Below are positions 34,647 to 50,455 of a stretch of 64,000 nucleotides of DNA, piece by piece. How positions within the stretch are numbered: the stretch's first letter is position 1; each line of letters starts with the position of its first letter. A program made the position numbers and the translations under genes. The stretch is from Streptomyces sp. NBC_00683 (lineage in GTDB: Bacteria; Actinomycetota; Actinomycetes; Streptomycetales; Streptomycetaceae), in NCBI RefSeq assembly GCF_036226745.1, contig NZ_CP109013.1:558001-622000 (forward strand), read 5' to 3'. The notes under the pieces were generated by a model that was not told where the DNA came from, ran no database searches, and saw only the letters and a list, made by a program, of their open reading frames with translations.

Positions 34647-35058
34647 ACGGATGCTCCTCGATGGCTGTCGATGACGGAGCCGATCGTGAGCGCCGGGTGG
34701 GCCGAGTTCAATGGAAACAGTGGGTCTTAGGGGGATGCGGACGGCTTCACCCGACATCGGAGACCGCCACCCCATGGGTACCCCCCTGAACATTGGCCGG
34801 AATGCCCCAGTAGGCAGCCCGTGGGTGGCCCGTTCCCGGGGAGTAGGCGATGTCCGACCATCATGGAATCCGGGCAGGGGGAGCGCGCAATGGGGCCTGT
34901 TCGATGCCCTGCACCGCACAGACGGTCGATCACGCACAGCCCGTACGGCCACGGACACAGGTGGCCGGGAGCACGGTCGAGGTCACGCACCTGGCCAGTT
35001 ACGCCTGCTGCGGGTCGCAGACTCCGTTGATCACGAACATGACGTCCTGGGGGATCGA
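34647..35058. other. 412-bp interval between the oxidase and LAL genes, with boxes and a small open frame
   Basis: The first half holds two AGGGG boxes. The second half has an open frame starting at ATG 34850 with GGGGAG 6 nt upstream. Codons 34961-35059 in that frame have G or C at 31 of 33 third positions and encode a Ser/Thr/Cys-rich stretch including ASYACCGSQTPLITN. The frame runs on to 35233, over the LAL start. It may be a leader peptide, a small gene, or chance. Confidence 0.3.
34726..34790. promoter_or_regulatory. Two inverted AGGGG boxes between the multicopper oxidase and LAL genes
   Basis: CTTAGGGGGATG (34726-34737, plus strand) and TTCAGGGGGGTA (34779-34790, minus strand) face each other about 54 bp apart. 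They lie 80-144 bp upstream of the oxidase start and well upstream of the proposed LAL start. The sequence agrees with the boxes found at three other cluster promoters. Confidence 0.38.
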
Positions 35059-39218
<4,160 letters not shown>

Positions 39219-39240
39219 GGTCCGTCGGCCGCCCACCGGG

Positions 39241-40899
39241 TCAGCCGATGAGTGCCCCGGACCCGAGCCGGGCGTGCAGGTCATCGACGAGCGAGGCCAG
39301 TGCGTCCCGGTCCCGGGCCGCCCCGAAGACGTAGAAGTCGGGTCGCACCAGCAGAGCCACGGCCCCGCCACCGGGCCCGGGCCCGCATTCGGCCAGATAC
39401 GGCAGGTAGACGGCGTCCACGTCCACGACGGCGGGCGCCGTCACCCCTGCGGCCGGCGTCCCGGCGGGCAGCAGATGCACGAGGCGCACACCGATCCGCT
39501 CGAGGAGCGCCAGTCGGTCGCCGTCGAGGAGTTCGGCGGGCGGAGCCGTAGTGAGCAGGGCGAAGCCCGGCCCCACCACGGCGTCGAACAGTCCGGTGGC
39601 GTCCGCGCGGGCGACGACGGCCTGCCGCACGAGCTCTCCGGCCGGGGCGACGGGCTGTCCGTCACTCTGCCGTCCGTGGAGAAGTCCGGTGGTCAACGCC
39701 TGGACGGCGGACCGCGGCTGCGCGGTGCCGATGCCCCGTTCGCGTACGGCGATCATCACCGTGTCACGGTCCCTCGCGGCGGCAGGATCGGTCTCGCAGA
39801 TGACCCGGCCCAGATCCATGGACATCTTCAGCGCGTGCCGGACGTGCTCGCGCCGCTCGCTGGTGTACGTGTCGAGCAGCCGCTCGTCGGCCCGGCCGGC
39901 CAGGACCAGATCGAGTTTCCAGGCCAGATTGGCGGCGTCCCGGAACCCCGAGCACATGCCCTGTCCGGCGAACGGAGGCATGAGGTGGGCGGCGTCCCCG
40001 GCGAGCAGCACCCGGCCAACCCTCCACTCGTCCACGTAACGCGCCTGGAAGGTGTAGACGGTATGGCGCTCCAGGGTGGCACGGTCGCGGTCGATCCCGA
40101 ACAGGCCGAGCAGACGCCAGGCGTTGGCTGTGCTTCCGAACTCCTCGGCGGGCTCGTCGGCCAGGCGCATGAACTCCCAGCGCCTGTGCCCGGGCCCGGC
40201 GGACACCTCGGTGCGGGGCCGGGCCGGGTCGCAGATCTGCAGGTTGTTGGGCACGAACTCGCGCGGTTCGTGCAGCTTCACGTCGCAGGTGAGCCAGTCG
40301 TTGAAGAACCCGAAGTCGGTCGCCGTGACGCCGATGGCCTCCCGTACGAAGCTGTTGGCACCGTCGCAGCCCACGACCCACCGGGCGGACAGCTGCCGGT
40401 CGTGGGGGGGTGCGTCCTGCGGTCCCTCCACGGTGATCTCCACGCGCGTGCCGTGGTCCTTGAGAGCGACCACCCGATGCCCGCGCAGCACGCGCAGATT
40501 GGGCAGCTCCTCACCCCGCGCGGCCAGAGCCGCTTCCAGGCCCGGCTGGTACATGGAGGTCGAGTCGGGCCAGCCGGAGTGCCCGGTGGCGGCGACGTCG
40601 ACGTGGAAGAGCGTCTGCCCGGCGGCGTTGCGCCAGACGTAGTCCCGCGAGGGCTCTCCCAGTTCGCCCATGGAGTCGCCGACTCCGGCCGCGGCCAGGA
40701 TCCTGGCGGACTCGCCGTCGAAGGAGACGGCCCGCGGCATCGGATAGGGCGTGGGCCAGCGCTCCACCACGGTGACCTGCCAGCCGCGTGCGGCCAGCAA
40801 CAACGCGGTGACCTGCCCGACCGGGCCGTATCCGACCACGATGACGTCGGTGGAGGTGGTGCCCGTGCGGGGAGGGGCGGAGGAGTCCGCGGTGGTCAC
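39241..40899 (-). CDS. MhpA-like FAD-dependent monooxygenase (Rif-Orf19/GdmM type)
   Basis: 552 residues of the aromatic hydroxylase family. The FAD motif is VIVVGYGPVGQVTALLLAARG, the DG motif ARWVVGCDGANSFVRE, and the GD motif GRVLLAGDAAHLMPPFAGQG. The C-terminal thioredoxin-like domain of MhpA proteins follows. Homologues next to the amide synthase in rifamycin and geldanamycin clusters hydroxylate the AHBA-derived ring. The start overlaps the amide synthase stop as ATGA, so the two are co-translated. Here it probably oxidises the aromatic ring before or after ring closure (inference). Confidence 0.9.
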   Translation of the reverse strand: MTTADSSAPPRTGTTSTDVIVVGYGPVGQVTALLLAARGWQVTVVERWPTPYPMPRAVSFDGESARILAAAGVGDSMGELGEPSRDYVWRNAAGQTLFHVDVAATGHSGWPDSTSMYQPGLEAALAARGEELPNLRVLRGHRVVALKDHGTRVEITVEGPQDAPPHDRQLSARWVVGCDGANSFVREAIGVTATDFGFFNDWLTCDVKLHEPREFVPNNLQICDPARPRTEVSAGPGHRRWEFMRLADEPAEEFGSTANAWRLLGLFGIDRDRATLERHTVYTFQARYVDEWRVGRVLLAGDAAHLMPPFAGQGMCSGFRDAANLAWKLDLVLAGRADERLLDTYTSERREHVRHALKMSMDLGRVICETDPAAARDRDTVMIAVRERGIGTAQPRSAVQALTTGLLHGRQSDGQPVAPAGELVRQAVVARADATGLFDAVVGPGFALLTTAPPAELLDGDRLALLERIGVRLVHLLPAGTPAAGVTAPAVVDVDAVYLPYLAECGPGPGGGAVALLVRPDFYVFGAARDRDALASLVDDLHARLGSGALIG

Positions 40900-41681
40900 C
40901 GTTCCGCCCTTTCCGTCCGGAGGATGTCGGCCAGGACACGCGCGTGGTCGGCCGGATCGATCACGCCCCGGATCCGGTCGTGTCCGCCGTCAACTGTGAG
41001 CAGCCGCTTGCCGATGAGGATCTGCTGCCCGTTGTCGAAGGCACGCCCGCGCACGACCGTCCCCGCACCCGCCAGCCGGCGGGCGAAGTGCTCCAGTTCG
41101 GCGGACGGCACCAGCCACTCCGCCAGCTCTCTGGGCTTCGGCTCGAACCGGTACACGGCTTGCCAGTCCCCGGCCTGCCCCTTGCGCTGCACCACGTGAT
41201 AGCCGTCCTGCGCGACGATCCTGTACTGGTTGCCGTACTGCTGACTGATCCGGTCCGTCACCACGGGCAGCGGTTCGAGGTAGGACGGGCCTACGAACCC
41301 GACATCGACGAGCAGAAGTCTGCCGTCGAGCCTGACGTAGTTGAACACATGCTCCAGGTCGGGTCCGAAGGAGTCGTCGACCTGGCGGATGCCGGCGGCG
41401 AGCACCCCCGCCTCGAAGCCCAGTTTCAGGAGCAGCAGGCGGAACAGACCGTTGAGCTCGTAGCACACACCTCCGCGCCCGCCGAGGACGATCTCGTCGA
41501 AGACTGCGTCCGCGTCGATGTCAACGCCCGCCCACAGTGCCGCGCCCCGGGCCGTGTTGAGGGAGCTGTCGTAGGGAAGGGCGATCAGATGCCGCTTGTG
41601 GAGATCCCGCAGAGTCTCCCAAGTGGGGTCGGTCGGTCCTTCGTAATCCAGGGCCTTCAGATAGGTATCGACTGCGAACAC
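40896..41681 (-). CDS. RifF-like macrolactam (amide) synthase, arylamine N-acetyltransferase fold
   Basis: 261 residues. The NAT catalytic triad is visible: Cys in GGRGGVCYELNGLF, His in LEHVFNYV and Asp in LLLVDVGFVG. RifF-type enzymes release the polyketide chain by joining it to the aryl amine of the AHBA starter. The GTG at 41681 is 5 bp after the last PKS gene, and its stop overlaps the monooxygenase start. The final PKS has no thioesterase, which fits release by this enzyme. Confidence 0.94.
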   Translation of the reverse strand: MFAVDTYLKALDYEGPTDPTWETLRDLHKRHLIALPYDSSLNTARGAALWAGVDIDADAVFDEIVLGGRGGVCYELNGLFRLLLLKLGFEAGVLAAGIRQVDDSFGPDLEHVFNYVRLDGRLLLVDVGFVGPSYLEPLPVVTDRISQQYGNQYRIVAQDGYHVVQRKGQAGDWQAVYRFEPKPRELAEWLVPSAELEHFARRLAGAGTVVRGRAFDNGQQILIGKRLLTVDGGHDRIRGVIDPADHARVLADILRTERAER

Positions 41682-41686
41682 GGCTC

Positions 41687-44600
41687 TCAGCCCTTCTCGT
41701 TCAGCAACGCGTGCAGGTGGTGGGCGAGTTCGGTCGGCGTGGGATGGTCGAAGATCAGCATCGCGGGGAGTTCCAGGCCGGTGACGTCGGACAGGCGGTT
41801 CCGGAACTGCACGGCGGTCAGCGAGATGAAACCGACCTCGAAGAAGACGCTGCCCGACTCCACGGACTCCGGGGTTTCGTGACCCAGGACAGTGGCGGCT
41901 TCGGCACGCACGAGGTCCAGGAGCAACTGCTCCTGTTCGTCCTTGGACAGCTCGGCCAGCTTGTGCGCCAGGGCCGATCCGGGAATCTCGTCATCGGTGA
42001 CGGGGACGGACGGTGCTGGGGGGACGAGATCACCGGTCACGGTGTGACGTGCTCCTTGGGTTGACTCCAGCCAGTAGTGCTGGTGCTGGAAGGCGTACGT
42101 GGGCAACTCGACTCGAGGGGAACGCGGTTCACCGAACGCGGGGGTCCAGTCGACGGGAATCCCTCTGACGTGGAGTTCGGCGATGGACAGCAGGATCCGG
42201 TCCGGTCCTCCGTCGTCGCGTCGGAGGGTCCCTGTGACAACGCTCGGCGTCTGAGGACTGCTGTCCAGGGTCTCCTGAATGCTGTGCGCCAAGACGGGAT
42301 GGGCGCTCACCTCGACGAACGCCCGGAAGCCCTCCGCAACGAGAGCAGCGGTGGCGTCGGCGAACCGCACCGTCTGCCGCAGATTGCGGAACCAGTAACC
42401 GCCGTCCAGCTCCGTTCCCTCCACCCAACGACCGTCCACCGACGAATACATCGGGATGGCTGCCGACCCGGGCTTCAACCCTGCAAGCACATCGGCCAAC
42501 TCGGCCTCGATCAACTCGACATGGGAGGTATGGGACGCGTAGTCCACCGGCACCCGCCGAACCCGGACACCCTGTGCCTCGTACTCGGAAACCAACCGGT
42601 CCAACGCCTCGGGATCACCCGCCACCACCACCGACGACGGACCGTTCACCGCGGCCAGCTCCACACCCTCACCCAGCCGCACCTCCTCAGCCGGAAGAGC
42701 AACCGACACCATCCCGCCACGGCCGGCCAGACCACCCGCGATCGCACGGCTGCGCAACACCACCACCCGGGCCGCGTCCTCCAACGACAACACACCCGCC
42801 ACATGAGCAGCCGCAATCTCACCCTGCGAATGCCCCACCACCGCATCCGCCCGCACCCCGAACGACTCCCACACCCGCGCCAACGCCACCATCACCGCAA
42901 ACGACACCGGCTGCACCACATCCACCCGGCCCAACGACACAGCACCCTCAACACCCCGCACCACATCCAGCACCGACCACCCACTCACCGACCCCAACAC
43001 ACCACTGACCTCCGTCAACGCCCGCGCAAACACCGACGACGAATCAAGCAGATCGCGGCCCATCCCCACCCACTGCGAACCCTGCCCCGGAAACACAAAC
43101 ACCGACCGACCCGACACATCCGCCACACCCGACACCACACCAGGCCCCACACCACCACCCGCCAACACCGACACACCAGCCAACGCACCACCACGACCCG
43201 CAGCCACCACCACCGCACGATGGGGCAGCTGGGCACGCGAGGTGGCGAGCACCTGTCCGGCACCCTCGATATCGACCTCGGTGCGTTCCCGTACGAACGA
43301 CTGCAGGCGTTCCGCCTGGCCCCGCAGCCCCTTCGCCGAGGCGCCGGAGATCAGCCACGGCACGACGGCAGCTCCCGGATCATTCACTCCGGACGCCACC
43401 GCAACCTCAGGAGCAACCGGGGCCTGCTCCACAATCACGTGCGCGTTCGTACCGCTCACACCGAACGCCGACACACCCGCCCTGCGCGGACGGTCCACCT
43501 CCGGCCACGGCCTGGACTCCGTCAGCAACTCCACAGACCCAGACGACCAGTCCACCTTCGACGATGGCTCATCCACATGCAGCGTCCCCGGCAGCACACC
43601 ATGCCGGATCGCCTGCACCATCTTGATGATCCCCGCAGCACCCGCCGCAGCCTGCGTATGACCGATGTTCGACTTCAACGACCCCAACCACAGGGGCTGG
43701 TCCTGTGCACGGTCCTGCCCGTAGGTCGCCAGCAAAGCCTGCGCCTCGATCGGGTCACCCAGCGTCGTCCCGGTGCCATGGCCCTCCACCGCATCGACCT
43801 CCGTGGCAGACAATCGGGCGTTCGCCAGCGCCCGCCGGATCACTCTCTGCTGGGAGGGTCCGTTCGGCGCGGTGAGTCCATTGGAAGCGCCGTCCTGGTT
43901 GACGGCCGACCCCCGTACCACCGCGAGGACCTCGTGGCCCAGCCTCCGTGCATCCGACAGCCGCTCCAGCAGGAGCACGGCGACACCTTCGGCCCAGCCC
44001 GTTCCGTCGGCCGCGTCGGCGAACGCCTTGCACCGGCCGTCGCGCGCCAGCCCCCGCTGCCGGGAGAACTCGACGAATGGTGACGGATTCGCCATGACAG
44101 CGACCCCGCCTGCCAGAGCAAGCGAGCAGTCACCGCCGCGGAGTGCCTGCGCGGCGAGATGTACAGCGACGAGTGAGGACGAGCACGCCGTGTCCACCGT
44201 GACGGCGGGGCCCTCCAGACCCAGGGCGTACGACACCCGCCCCGAGGCCACGCTTCCCGAGTTCCCGGTACCGAGGAAGCCTTCCAGTCCTTCGGGCACC
44301 TCGCCGAGACCGGTCGCGTAGTCGTGGTACATGAGCCCGGAGAAGACGCCGACGCTGCTGCCCCGCAGGGAGGTCGGGTCGATGCCCGCGCGCTCGAACA
44401 CCTCCCACGACACCTCCAGCAGCAGACGCTGCTGCGGATCCATCGCCACCGCCTCACGCGGCGAAATACCGAAGAGCGAGGCGTCGAACCCGCCGGCGTC
44501 GTGCAGGAAGCCGCCTTCGCTGACATAGGACGTACCGGGGCGGTCGGGGTCCGGGTCGAACAGGTCGTCCAGGTTCCAGCCCCGATCGGACGGGAACGGG

Positions 44601-44803
44601 GTGACGCCGTCGCGTCCGTCTGCCACGAGCTGCCACAGGTCGTCCGGCGTGGAGATCCCGCCCGGCAGTCGGCAGCCCATGCCCACGATCGCGATCGGTT
44701 CCGTGACTGCGGCAATGAGTTGGTCGTTCTCGCGCAGCAACCGCTCGTTGTCGGTGAGGGCCGCGCGCAGGGCCTCGACGAGTTTGTCAGTGGACGTGGT
44801 CAT
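41687..44803 (-). CDS. Type I PKS, extension module 4 (KS-AT-ACP)
   Basis: 1038 residues. A coiled docking helix (1-33) is followed by KS (34-460; Cys in [30 protein letters not shown]), AT (about 575-870; GHSQG and YASH, methylmalonyl type) and ACP (about 955-1030). No KR, DH or ER is present, so the chain keeps its last beta-ketone. The ACP serine loop reads VGFISL instead of the usual GxDSL; the Ser is kept. There is no thioesterase. The product is a beta-ketoacyl-ACP for the amide synthase encoded 5 bp downstream. GGAAGG precedes ATG 44803. Confidence 0.95.
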   Translation of the reverse strand: MTTSTDKLVEALRAALTDNERLLRENDQLIAAVTEPIAIVGMGCRLPGGISTPDDLWQLVADGRDGVTPFPSDRGWNLDDLFDPDPDRPGTSYVSEGGFLHDAGGFDASLFGISPREAVAMDPQQRLLLEVSWEVFERAGIDPTSLRGSSVGVFSGLMYHDYATGLGEVPEGLEGFLGTGNSGSVASGRVSYALGLEGPAVTVDTACSSSLVAVHLAAQALRGGDCSLALAGGVAVMANPSPFVEFSRQRGLARDGRCKAFADAADGTGWAEGVAVLLLERLSDARRLGHEVLAVVRGSAVNQDGASNGLTAPNGPSQQRVIRRALANARLSATEVDAVEGHGTGTTLGDPIEAQALLATYGQDRAQDQPLWLGSLKSNIGHTQAAAGAAGIIKMVQAIRHGVLPGTLHVDEPSSKVDWSSGSVELLTESRPWPEVDRPRRAGVSAFGVSGTNAHVIVEQAPVAPEVAVASGVNDPGAAVVPWLISGASAKGLRGQAERLQSFVRERTEVDIEGAGQVLATSRAQLPHRAVVVAAGRGGALAGVSVLAGGGVGPGVVSGVADVSGRSVFVFPGQGSQWVGMGRDLLDSSSVFARALTEVSGVLGSVSGWSVLDVVRGVEGAVSLGRVDVVQPVSFAVMVALARVWESFGVRADAVVGHSQGEIAAAHVAGVLSLEDAARVVVLRSRAIAGGLAGRGGMVSVALPAEEVRLGEGVELAAVNGPSSVVVAGDPEALDRLVSEYEAQGVRVRRVPVDYASHTSHVELIEAELADVLAGLKPGSAAIPMYSSVDGRWVEGTELDGGYWFRNLRQTVRFADATAALVAEGFRAFVEVSAHPVLAHSIQETLDSSPQTPSVVTGTLRRDDGGPDRILLSIAELHVRGIPVDWTPAFGEPRSPRVELPTYAFQHQHYWLESTQGARHTVTGDLVPPAPSVPVTDDEIPGSALAHKLAELSKDEQEQLLLDLVRAEAATVLGHETPESVESGSVFFEVGFISLTAVQFRNRLSDVTGLELPAMLIFDHPTPTELAHHLHALLNEKG
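42310..43217. repeat. AT-encoding repeat, copy in module 4
   Basis: About 0.9 kb nearly identical in DNA to the other three AT copies (47840-48762, 53396-54311, 58578-59487). Only scattered single-base differences are seen. It covers the AT catalytic core from the N-terminal PGQGSQW block to past YASH. Confidence 0.85.
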
Positions 44804-44830
44804 GGGAACCTTCCGAAGTCCGAAGTGCGG

Positions 44831-47800
44831 TCACTGCCTGCCGCCGAGCGCTCGCTCGACGAGATCGTCGATGTCCATCGCTGCGATGGCGTCGGCCGCC
44901 GTCCCGGCGTCACGCGCGTCTCCGGCGCCTGTGCCGCGGCCGGCCGGCTGCGAGGACACCAGCGCCTCCACCGCTTCCAGTACGCCGAGTTCGCGGAGTG
45001 TGGCGAGGGGTACCGTGGCAAGCGCCCGCCGGATGTCGGCCTCGGAGGCATCGGCTCCGATCAGGTGGTCGCGGGCGTTGGCTGTAGCGCCCACATGTCC
45101 CAGGGCATCGGCCGAGGGCACGAGTGCGGTCTGGAGGTGGTGCGCGAGTGCGGTCGGGTTGGGGTGGTCGAAGACGAGGGTCACGGGCAGTCGTACGCCC
45201 GTCACCCCGGTGAGCCGATTGCGCAGCTCGACCGAGGCGAGCGAGTCGAATCCGATGTCCTTGAATGCCTGGGCGGCGCCGATCGCGTCCTTCGTGGCGT
45301 GACCGAGCACGGTGGCCGACGCACTTTGGACGAGTTCGAGCAGCTCACGTATCCGGTCGCGCTCGGAGAGCGTCGCCAGGCGCTGGGCAAAGGATTCCGG
45401 ACTCCGGCCGTCCGTGGGCGCCGCCGCGGCGGTCCGCCTCGGGGCTCGTACGAGTCCGCGCAGGAGCGGTGCCAGCTCTCCGGCCGCCGCCTGCTTACGG
45501 AGGACGGCGAAGTCGAGCTTCGTCGGCACCAGCAAGGCCTCTTCGGATTGCAGCGCACTGTCGAACAGCGCGAGCCCCTCGGCCGAGGACAGTCCCACCA
45601 GTCCGCTGCGGGCCAGCCGCGCGCGACCGGTGTCGTCCAGGTGTCCGGTCATGCCGCTCGCCTCGGACCACAGTCCCCACGCCAGCGACACCGCAGGCAG
45701 ACCCTCGTCCCTACGCGTGCGAGCCAGCCCGTCCAGGAAACCGTTCGCCGCCGCGTAGTTGCCCTGACCGGCATTACCGAGGACGCCGGCGCCGGAGGAA
45801 AACAGCACGAACGCCGACAGGTCCAGTTCACGCGTGAGTTCGTGCAGGTGCCACGCAGCATCTGCCTTCGGGCGGAACACGTTCTCGAGCCACTGGGGGT
45901 CGAGCGCCGTCATGATCCCGTCGTCAAGGACTCCGGCGGTGTGGACGACGGCGGTGAGGGGGTGCTCGGCCGGAATCCCCGCCAGCACATCGACCAACGC
46001 CTCACGGTCACCCGCATCCGCCGCAACCACCTCCACCCGCGCACCCGCAGCCGTCAGCTCCTCGACCAACTCCGCCGCACCCTCGGCAGACGGACCACGA
46101 CGACTCACCAACACCACACTGCGCACACCATGCACACCCACCACATGCCGGGCCACCAACCCGCCCAACGTCCCCGTACCACCCGTGATCAACACCGACC
46201 CCGAACGATCAAGAACCCCACCGGAACCCGACGCCTTCCGAGGCACCCCGGCCCGCACCAACCTCGGCACGAACACCTCCCCCGCACGCACCCCCACCTG
46301 CGACTCACCCGACGCCACCACACCCGACAACAACCCGGCCACACCCGCCACCGAGCCACCATCCACATCCACCAAAACCACCCGACCCGGCTGCTCCAAC
46401 TGCACCGACCGCACCAACCCCCACACCGCAGCCCCCGCAGGATCACCAGCCGCGTCCTTGGTCAGGATCACCAGGGTCTGCGAGTTCGAGTCCGGGTCGG
46501 ACAGTCGGGTGTGAAGGAAGTCCACGGTGGCTGCGGTCAGTTCACGTGCCGCCTGGGGGCCTTCTCCCCCGTGCTCGATGAGATCGAGTACCGCCCCGGC
46601 AGGTACGGGAACGTCGGACTCGGGCAGCGTGAGGGGAGCCCAGTCGAGCTGGTACGACAGCTCGTCGGCCGTGCTGCCGAGCGACGCCAGACGCTCGGCT
46701 GCGACGGGCCGCAGTGCGAGGGAGTCGACCGTGGCGACGGGGGCGCCGGTCTGGTCGGTCACCGTCACAGAAAAGGCCTCCGGTCCGGTGGGTTCGGCCC
46801 TCAGGCGCAGAGCCGAGGCGCCCGTCGCGTGCAGCGTGACCCCGCTCCAGGCAAACGGCAGGAGAAGACGACCCGGCTCCCGATCCGCCAGGCTGATCAG
46901 ACTGGTCGCCTGCAGGGCCGCATCCAGAAGCGCGGGGTGCAGCCCGTACCTGGCTGCCTCGGAGATCAGCGCTTCCGGCAACGACAGTTCCGCGAACACC
47001 TCACGGCCCCGCCGCCACGCGGCACGCACTCCCTGGAACGCCGGACCGTACGTGTACCCCTGCTCCGCCAACCCCTCGTAGAACCCCTCCACCGACACGG
47101 GCTCCGCACCCTCCGGAGGCCACTGCGCAAGCCGGCCAAGGGGAGCGGGAGCGCTCAAGCCCAGGAATCCGCTCGCGTGCCGTGTCCACGGCCCCGCCTC
47201 GTCGGCGGTCTCGGGGCGGGAGTACACCGCCACAATCCGGTGTTCGGCGGCTTCGCGCAACGGCTGGTCCTGGTGCTCATCGCCAAGCAGGTCCTGGTCG
47301 GCAACGGTGACCCGTATCTGTACCGCACCCTGTTCGGGCAGGACGAGCGGGGCCTCGATGGCGAGTTCTTCGACCGTGCCCAGATCGGCTTCGTCCGCGG
47401 CGCGCAGGGCGAGCTCCAGCAGTGCGGCCCCGGGGACGAGCACCGTCCCCGCCACCGCGTGGTCTCCAAGCCAGGGATGCTCCTTGAGTGACAACCTGCC
47501 GGTGAGCAACGTTCCACCGGCTTCCGGCAGATGCACCACCGCACCCAGCAACGGGTGTTCGGCCGCCCGAAGCCCGACCGCACCGAGGTCGCCACTCCCT
47601 CGGCCGCCGGCCAGCCAGTAGTGCTCGTGCTGGAAGGCGTACGTGGGCAACTCGACGCGACGCGGTACCGGTTCACCGTACGAACTCGACCAGTCCACCG
47701 GAATGCCACGGACGTGGAGTTCAGCGGCAGAGAGCAGGATCCGGTCCGGACCTCCGTCGTCGCGGCGGAGGGTCCCGGTGACCACACTCGGGACCTCTGG

Positions 47801-50341
47801 CTGCTCGTCCAGGGTCTCCTGAATGCTGTGCGCCAAGACGGGGTGGGCGCTCACCTCGACGAAGGCTTGGAAGCCCTCCGCAACGAGGGCGGCGGTGGCG
47901 TCGGCGAACCGCACCGTCTGCCGCAGATTGCGGAACCAGTAACCGCCGTCCAGCTCCGTTCCCTCCACCCAACGACCGTCCACCGACGAATACATCGGGA
48001 TGGTCGCCGACCCGGGCTTCAACCCTGCAAGCACATCGGCCAACTCGGCCTCGATCAACTCGACATGGGAGGTATGGGACGCGTAATCCACCGGCACCCG
48101 CCGAACCCGAACACCCTGTGCCTCGTACTCGGAAACCAACCGGTCCAACGCCTCGGGATCACCCGCCACCACCACCGACGACGGACCGTTCACCGCGGCC
48201 AACTCCACACCCTCACCCAGCCGCACCTCCTCAGCCGGAAGAGCAACCGACACCATCCCGCCACGGCCGGCCAGACCACCCGCGATCGCACGGCTGCGCA
48301 ACACCACCACCCGGGCCGCGTCCTCCAACGACAACACACCCGCCACATGAGCAGCCGCAATCTCACCCTGCGAATGCCCCACCACCGCATCCGCCCGCAC
48401 CCCGAACGACTCCCACACCCGCGCCAACGCCACCATCACCGCAAACGACACCGGCTGCACCACATCCACCCGGCCCAACGACACAGCACCCTCAACACCC
48501 CGCACCACATCCAGCACCGACCACCCACTCACCGACCCCAACACACCGCTGACCTCCGTCAACGCCCGCGCAAACACCGACGACGAATCAAGCAGATCGC
48601 GGCCCATCCCCACCCACTGCGAACCCTGCCCCGGAAACACAAACACCGACCGACCCGACACATCCGCCACACCCGACACCACACCAGGCCCCACACCACC
48701 ACCCGCCAACACCGACACACCAGCCAACGCACCACCACGACCCGCAGCCACCACCACCGCACGGTGCTCCAGACCCGCCCGCCCCACAGCAAGCGAATGA
48801 CCCACCTCGGCAACCGTCACGTCCGAACGCCCGACGAGGTGGTCCACCAACTGCTGAGCCTGCGCCTGCAGCGCTCGGGGCGAAGCCCCGGACAGTGGCC
48901 ACGGCACGGACGCGAGGGGCGGCGCCTCCTTCACGCCCGCCACGGTTTCGGCGACAGGCGGCGCCTGCTCGAGGATCACGTGGGCGTTCGTGCCGCTCAC
49001 ACCGAACGAGGAGACACCCGCCCTGCGCGGACGGTCCACCTCCGGCCACGGCCTGGACTTCGTCAGCAACTCCACAGACCCCGACGACCAGTCCACCTTC
49101 GACGACGGCTCATCCACATGCAGCGTCCGCGGCAACACACCATGCCGAAGCGCCTGCACCATCTTGATGACACCCGCAGCACCCGCCGCAGCCTGCGTAT
49201 GACCAATGTTGGACTTCAACGACCCCAACCACAGCGGGCGGTCGCCGGTCCGCTCGCGTCCGTACGTCGCCAGAAGTGCCTGCGCCTCGATCGGATCACC
49301 CAACGTGGTGCCCGTACCGTGCGCCTCGACCGCGTCGACATCTGCCGGTGACAGGCGCGCGCCGGCCAGCGCCTGGCGGATCACCCGCTCCTGCGAGGGA
49401 CCGTTCGGCGCAGTGAGTCCATTGGACGCACCGTCCTGATTGACAGCCGACCCCCGCACCACCGCCAGAACCTCATGCCCCAGCCGCTGCGCATCCGACA
49501 ACCGCTCCAGCAACAGGACCGCCACGCCTTCCGCGAGCCCTGTTCCATCGGCCGCGTCGGCGAAGGCCTTGCACCGGCCGTCGCGCGCCAGCCCGCGCTG
49601 CCGGGAGAAGTCGACGAACACTTCGGGGGTCGCCATCACGGCCACGCCGCCGGCCAGAGCCATCCCGCACTCACCGTTGCGCAGCGCCTGCGCCGCGAGA
49701 TGCAGCGCCACCAAGGACGACGAGCACGCCGTGTCCACGGTCACGGCAGGGCCCTCCAGGCCCAACGTGTACGCGACGCGCCCCGACGCCACGCTCCCCG
49801 AGTTGCCGATGCCGAAGTAGCCCTCAAGTCCTTCGGGCAGCTTCTCCACGTCATCGGCGTAGTCGTGGTACATGAGCCCGGTGTAGATGCCGACGCTGTG
49901 TCCGTGCAGCGACGTGGGATCGATGCCCGCGCGCTCGAACACCTCCCACGACACCTCCAGCAGCAGCCGCTGCTGCGGATCGATGGCAAGTGCCTCACGC
50001 GGCGATATACCGAACAACGAGGCGTCGAACCCGCCGGGTTCGTCGATGAAGCCGCCCTCGTTGGCGTACGACGTACCGGTCCGGTCCGGGTCCGGGTCGT
50101 AGAGGCCGTCCAGGTCCCAGCCCCGGTCGGCGGGGAACGGGGACATCGCGTCCACGCCTCCGTCGACGAGGTTCCACAGGTCGTCCGGTGACGCGACCCC
50201 GCCCGGCAGGCGGCAGCCCATGCCCACGATCGCAATCGGCTCCGTCCTCCTGGACTCGATCTCACGGATCCTCTTGCGGGTCTGCTGCAGCTCGCCCGTC
50301 ACGCGCTTGAGGTAGTCACGCAGCTTGTCGTCGTTCGACAT
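44831..50341 (-). CDS. Type I PKS, extension module 3 (KS-AT-DH-KR-ACP)
   Basis: 1836 residues. Docking helix 1-33; KS 34-460 with VDTACSSSL and [12 protein letters not shown] about 570-870 (GHSQG, YASH, so methylmalonyl); DH about 925-1150 with [10 protein letters not shown] and DAALQ intact; KR about 1245-1650 with [11 protein letters not shown] (B-type) and GQGNYAAAN intact; ACP about 1668-1745 with GFDSL. A C-terminal docking segment follows. The predicted step adds a methyl-branched trans double bond. AAGGAAG precedes ATG 50341, 114 bp after the previous PKS stop. Confidence 0.95.
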   Translation of the reverse strand: MSNDDKLRDYLKRVTGELQQTRKRIREIESRRTEPIAIVGMGCRLPGGVASPDDLWNLVDGGVDAMSPFPADRGWDLDGLYDPDPDRTGTSYANEGGFIDEPGGFDASLFGISPREALAIDPQQRLLLEVSWEVFERAGIDPTSLHGHSVGIYTGLMYHDYADDVEKLPEGLEGYFGIGNSGSVASGRVAYTLGLEGPAVTVDTACSSSLVALHLAAQALRNGECGMALAGGVAVMATPEVFVDFSRQRGLARDGRCKAFADAADGTGLAEGVAVLLLERLSDAQRLGHEVLAVVRGSAVNQDGASNGLTAPNGPSQERVIRQALAGARLSPADVDAVEAHGTGTTLGDPIEAQALLATYGRERTGDRPLWLGSLKSNIGHTQAAAGAAGVIKMVQALRHGVLPRTLHVDEPSSKVDWSSGSVELLTKSRPWPEVDRPRRAGVSSFGVSGTNAHVILEQAPPVAETVAGVKEAPPLASVPWPLSGASPRALQAQAQQLVDHLVGRSDVTVAEVGHSLAVGRAGLEHRAVVVAAGRGGALAGVSVLAGGGVGPGVVSGVADVSGRSVFVFPGQGSQWVGMGRDLLDSSSVFARALTEVSGVLGSVSGWSVLDVVRGVEGAVSLGRVDVVQPVSFAVMVALARVWESFGVRADAVVGHSQGEIAAAHVAGVLSLEDAARVVVLRSRAIAGGLAGRGGMVSVALPAEEVRLGEGVELAAVNGPSSVVVAGDPEALDRLVSEYEAQGVRVRRVPVDYASHTSHVELIEAELADVLAGLKPGSATIPMYSSVDGRWVEGTELDGGYWFRNLRQTVRFADATAALVAEGFQAFVEVSAHPVLAHSIQETLDEQPEVPSVVTGTLRRDDGGPDRILLSAAELHVRGIPVDWSSSYGEPVPRRVELPTYAFQHEHYWLAGGRGSGDLGAVGLRAAEHPLLGAVVHLPEAGGTLLTGRLSLKEHPWLGDHAVAGTVLVPGAALLELALRAADEADLGTVEELAIEAPLVLPEQGAVQIRVTVADQDLLGDEHQDQPLREAAEHRIVAVYSRPETADEAGPWTRHASGFLGLSAPAPLGRLAQWPPEGAEPVSVEGFYEGLAEQGYTYGPAFQGVRAAWRRGREVFAELSLPEALISEAARYGLHPALLDAALQATSLISLADREPGRLLLPFAWSGVTLHATGASALRLRAEPTGPEAFSVTVTDQTGAPVATVDSLALRPVAAERLASLGSTADELSYQLDWAPLTLPESDVPVPAGAVLDLIEHGGEGPQAARELTAATVDFLHTRLSDPDSNSQTLVILTKDAAGDPAGAAVWGLVRSVQLEQPGRVVLVDVDGGSVAGVAGLLSGVVASGESQVGVRAGEVFVPRLVRAGVPRKASGSGGVLDRSGSVLITGGTGTLGGLVARHVVGVHGVRSVVLVSRRGPSAEGAAELVEELTAAGARVEVVAADAGDREALVDVLAGIPAEHPLTAVVHTAGVLDDGIMTALDPQWLENVFRPKADAAWHLHELTRELDLSAFVLFSSGAGVLGNAGQGNYAAANGFLDGLARTRRDEGLPAVSLAWGLWSEASGMTGHLDDTGRARLARSGLVGLSSAEGLALFDSALQSEEALLVPTKLDFAVLRKQAAAGELAPLLRGLVRAPRRTAAAAPTDGRSPESFAQRLATLSERDRIRELLELVQSASATVLGHATKDAIGAAQAFKDIGFDSLASVELRNRLTGVTGVRLPVTLVFDHPNPTALAHHLQTALVPSADALGHVGATANARDHLIGADASEADIRRALATVPLATLRELGVLEAVEALVSSQPAGRGTGAGDARDAGTAADAIAAMDIDDLVERALGGRQ
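45945..46446. repeat. KR-encoding repeat, copy in module 3
   Basis: About 500 bp including the NADPH motif region, with only a handful of differences from 51520-52026 in module 2. Its borders do not match the domain borders, as expected from recombination. Confidence 0.82.
47840..48762. repeat. AT-encoding repeat, copy in module 3
   Basis: Second member of the four-copy near-identical AT family. It differs from the module 4 copy by a few silent changes, for example around the YASH codons at 48080-48115. Confidence 0.85.
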
Positions 50342-50455
50342 GAGGTTCTTCCTTGTGTCGGTCAGCTGTACGGCGGATCGGGCCGGTCGGCTGCTCAGCG
50401 GGGTCGCCGGAACGCCCGGTTGGCGGGTCGTCCGGTCGTCCGGTCGGGACCTGGG

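Noticed and set aside
34711..35058. N-terminal extension of the LAL protein back to 34711
   Set aside because: Third-position G/C bias drops in that frame, no family similarity is seen, and it would cover the AGGGG boxes. GTG 35059 fits the usual start of LAL proteins.
42077..49351. Long plus-strand open frames opposite the PKS genes, rich in His, Arg, Pro and Thr
   Set aside because: They are antisense shadows of the AT and KR repeats. The minus strand carries continuous PKS domains with catalytic motifs, and the plus-strand products show no domain.
44831..50341. An enoylreductase in the reducing modules
   Set aside because: The DH-KR interval is short and holds only the KR structural half; no ER NADPH motif (such as LVHAAAGGVG) is present.
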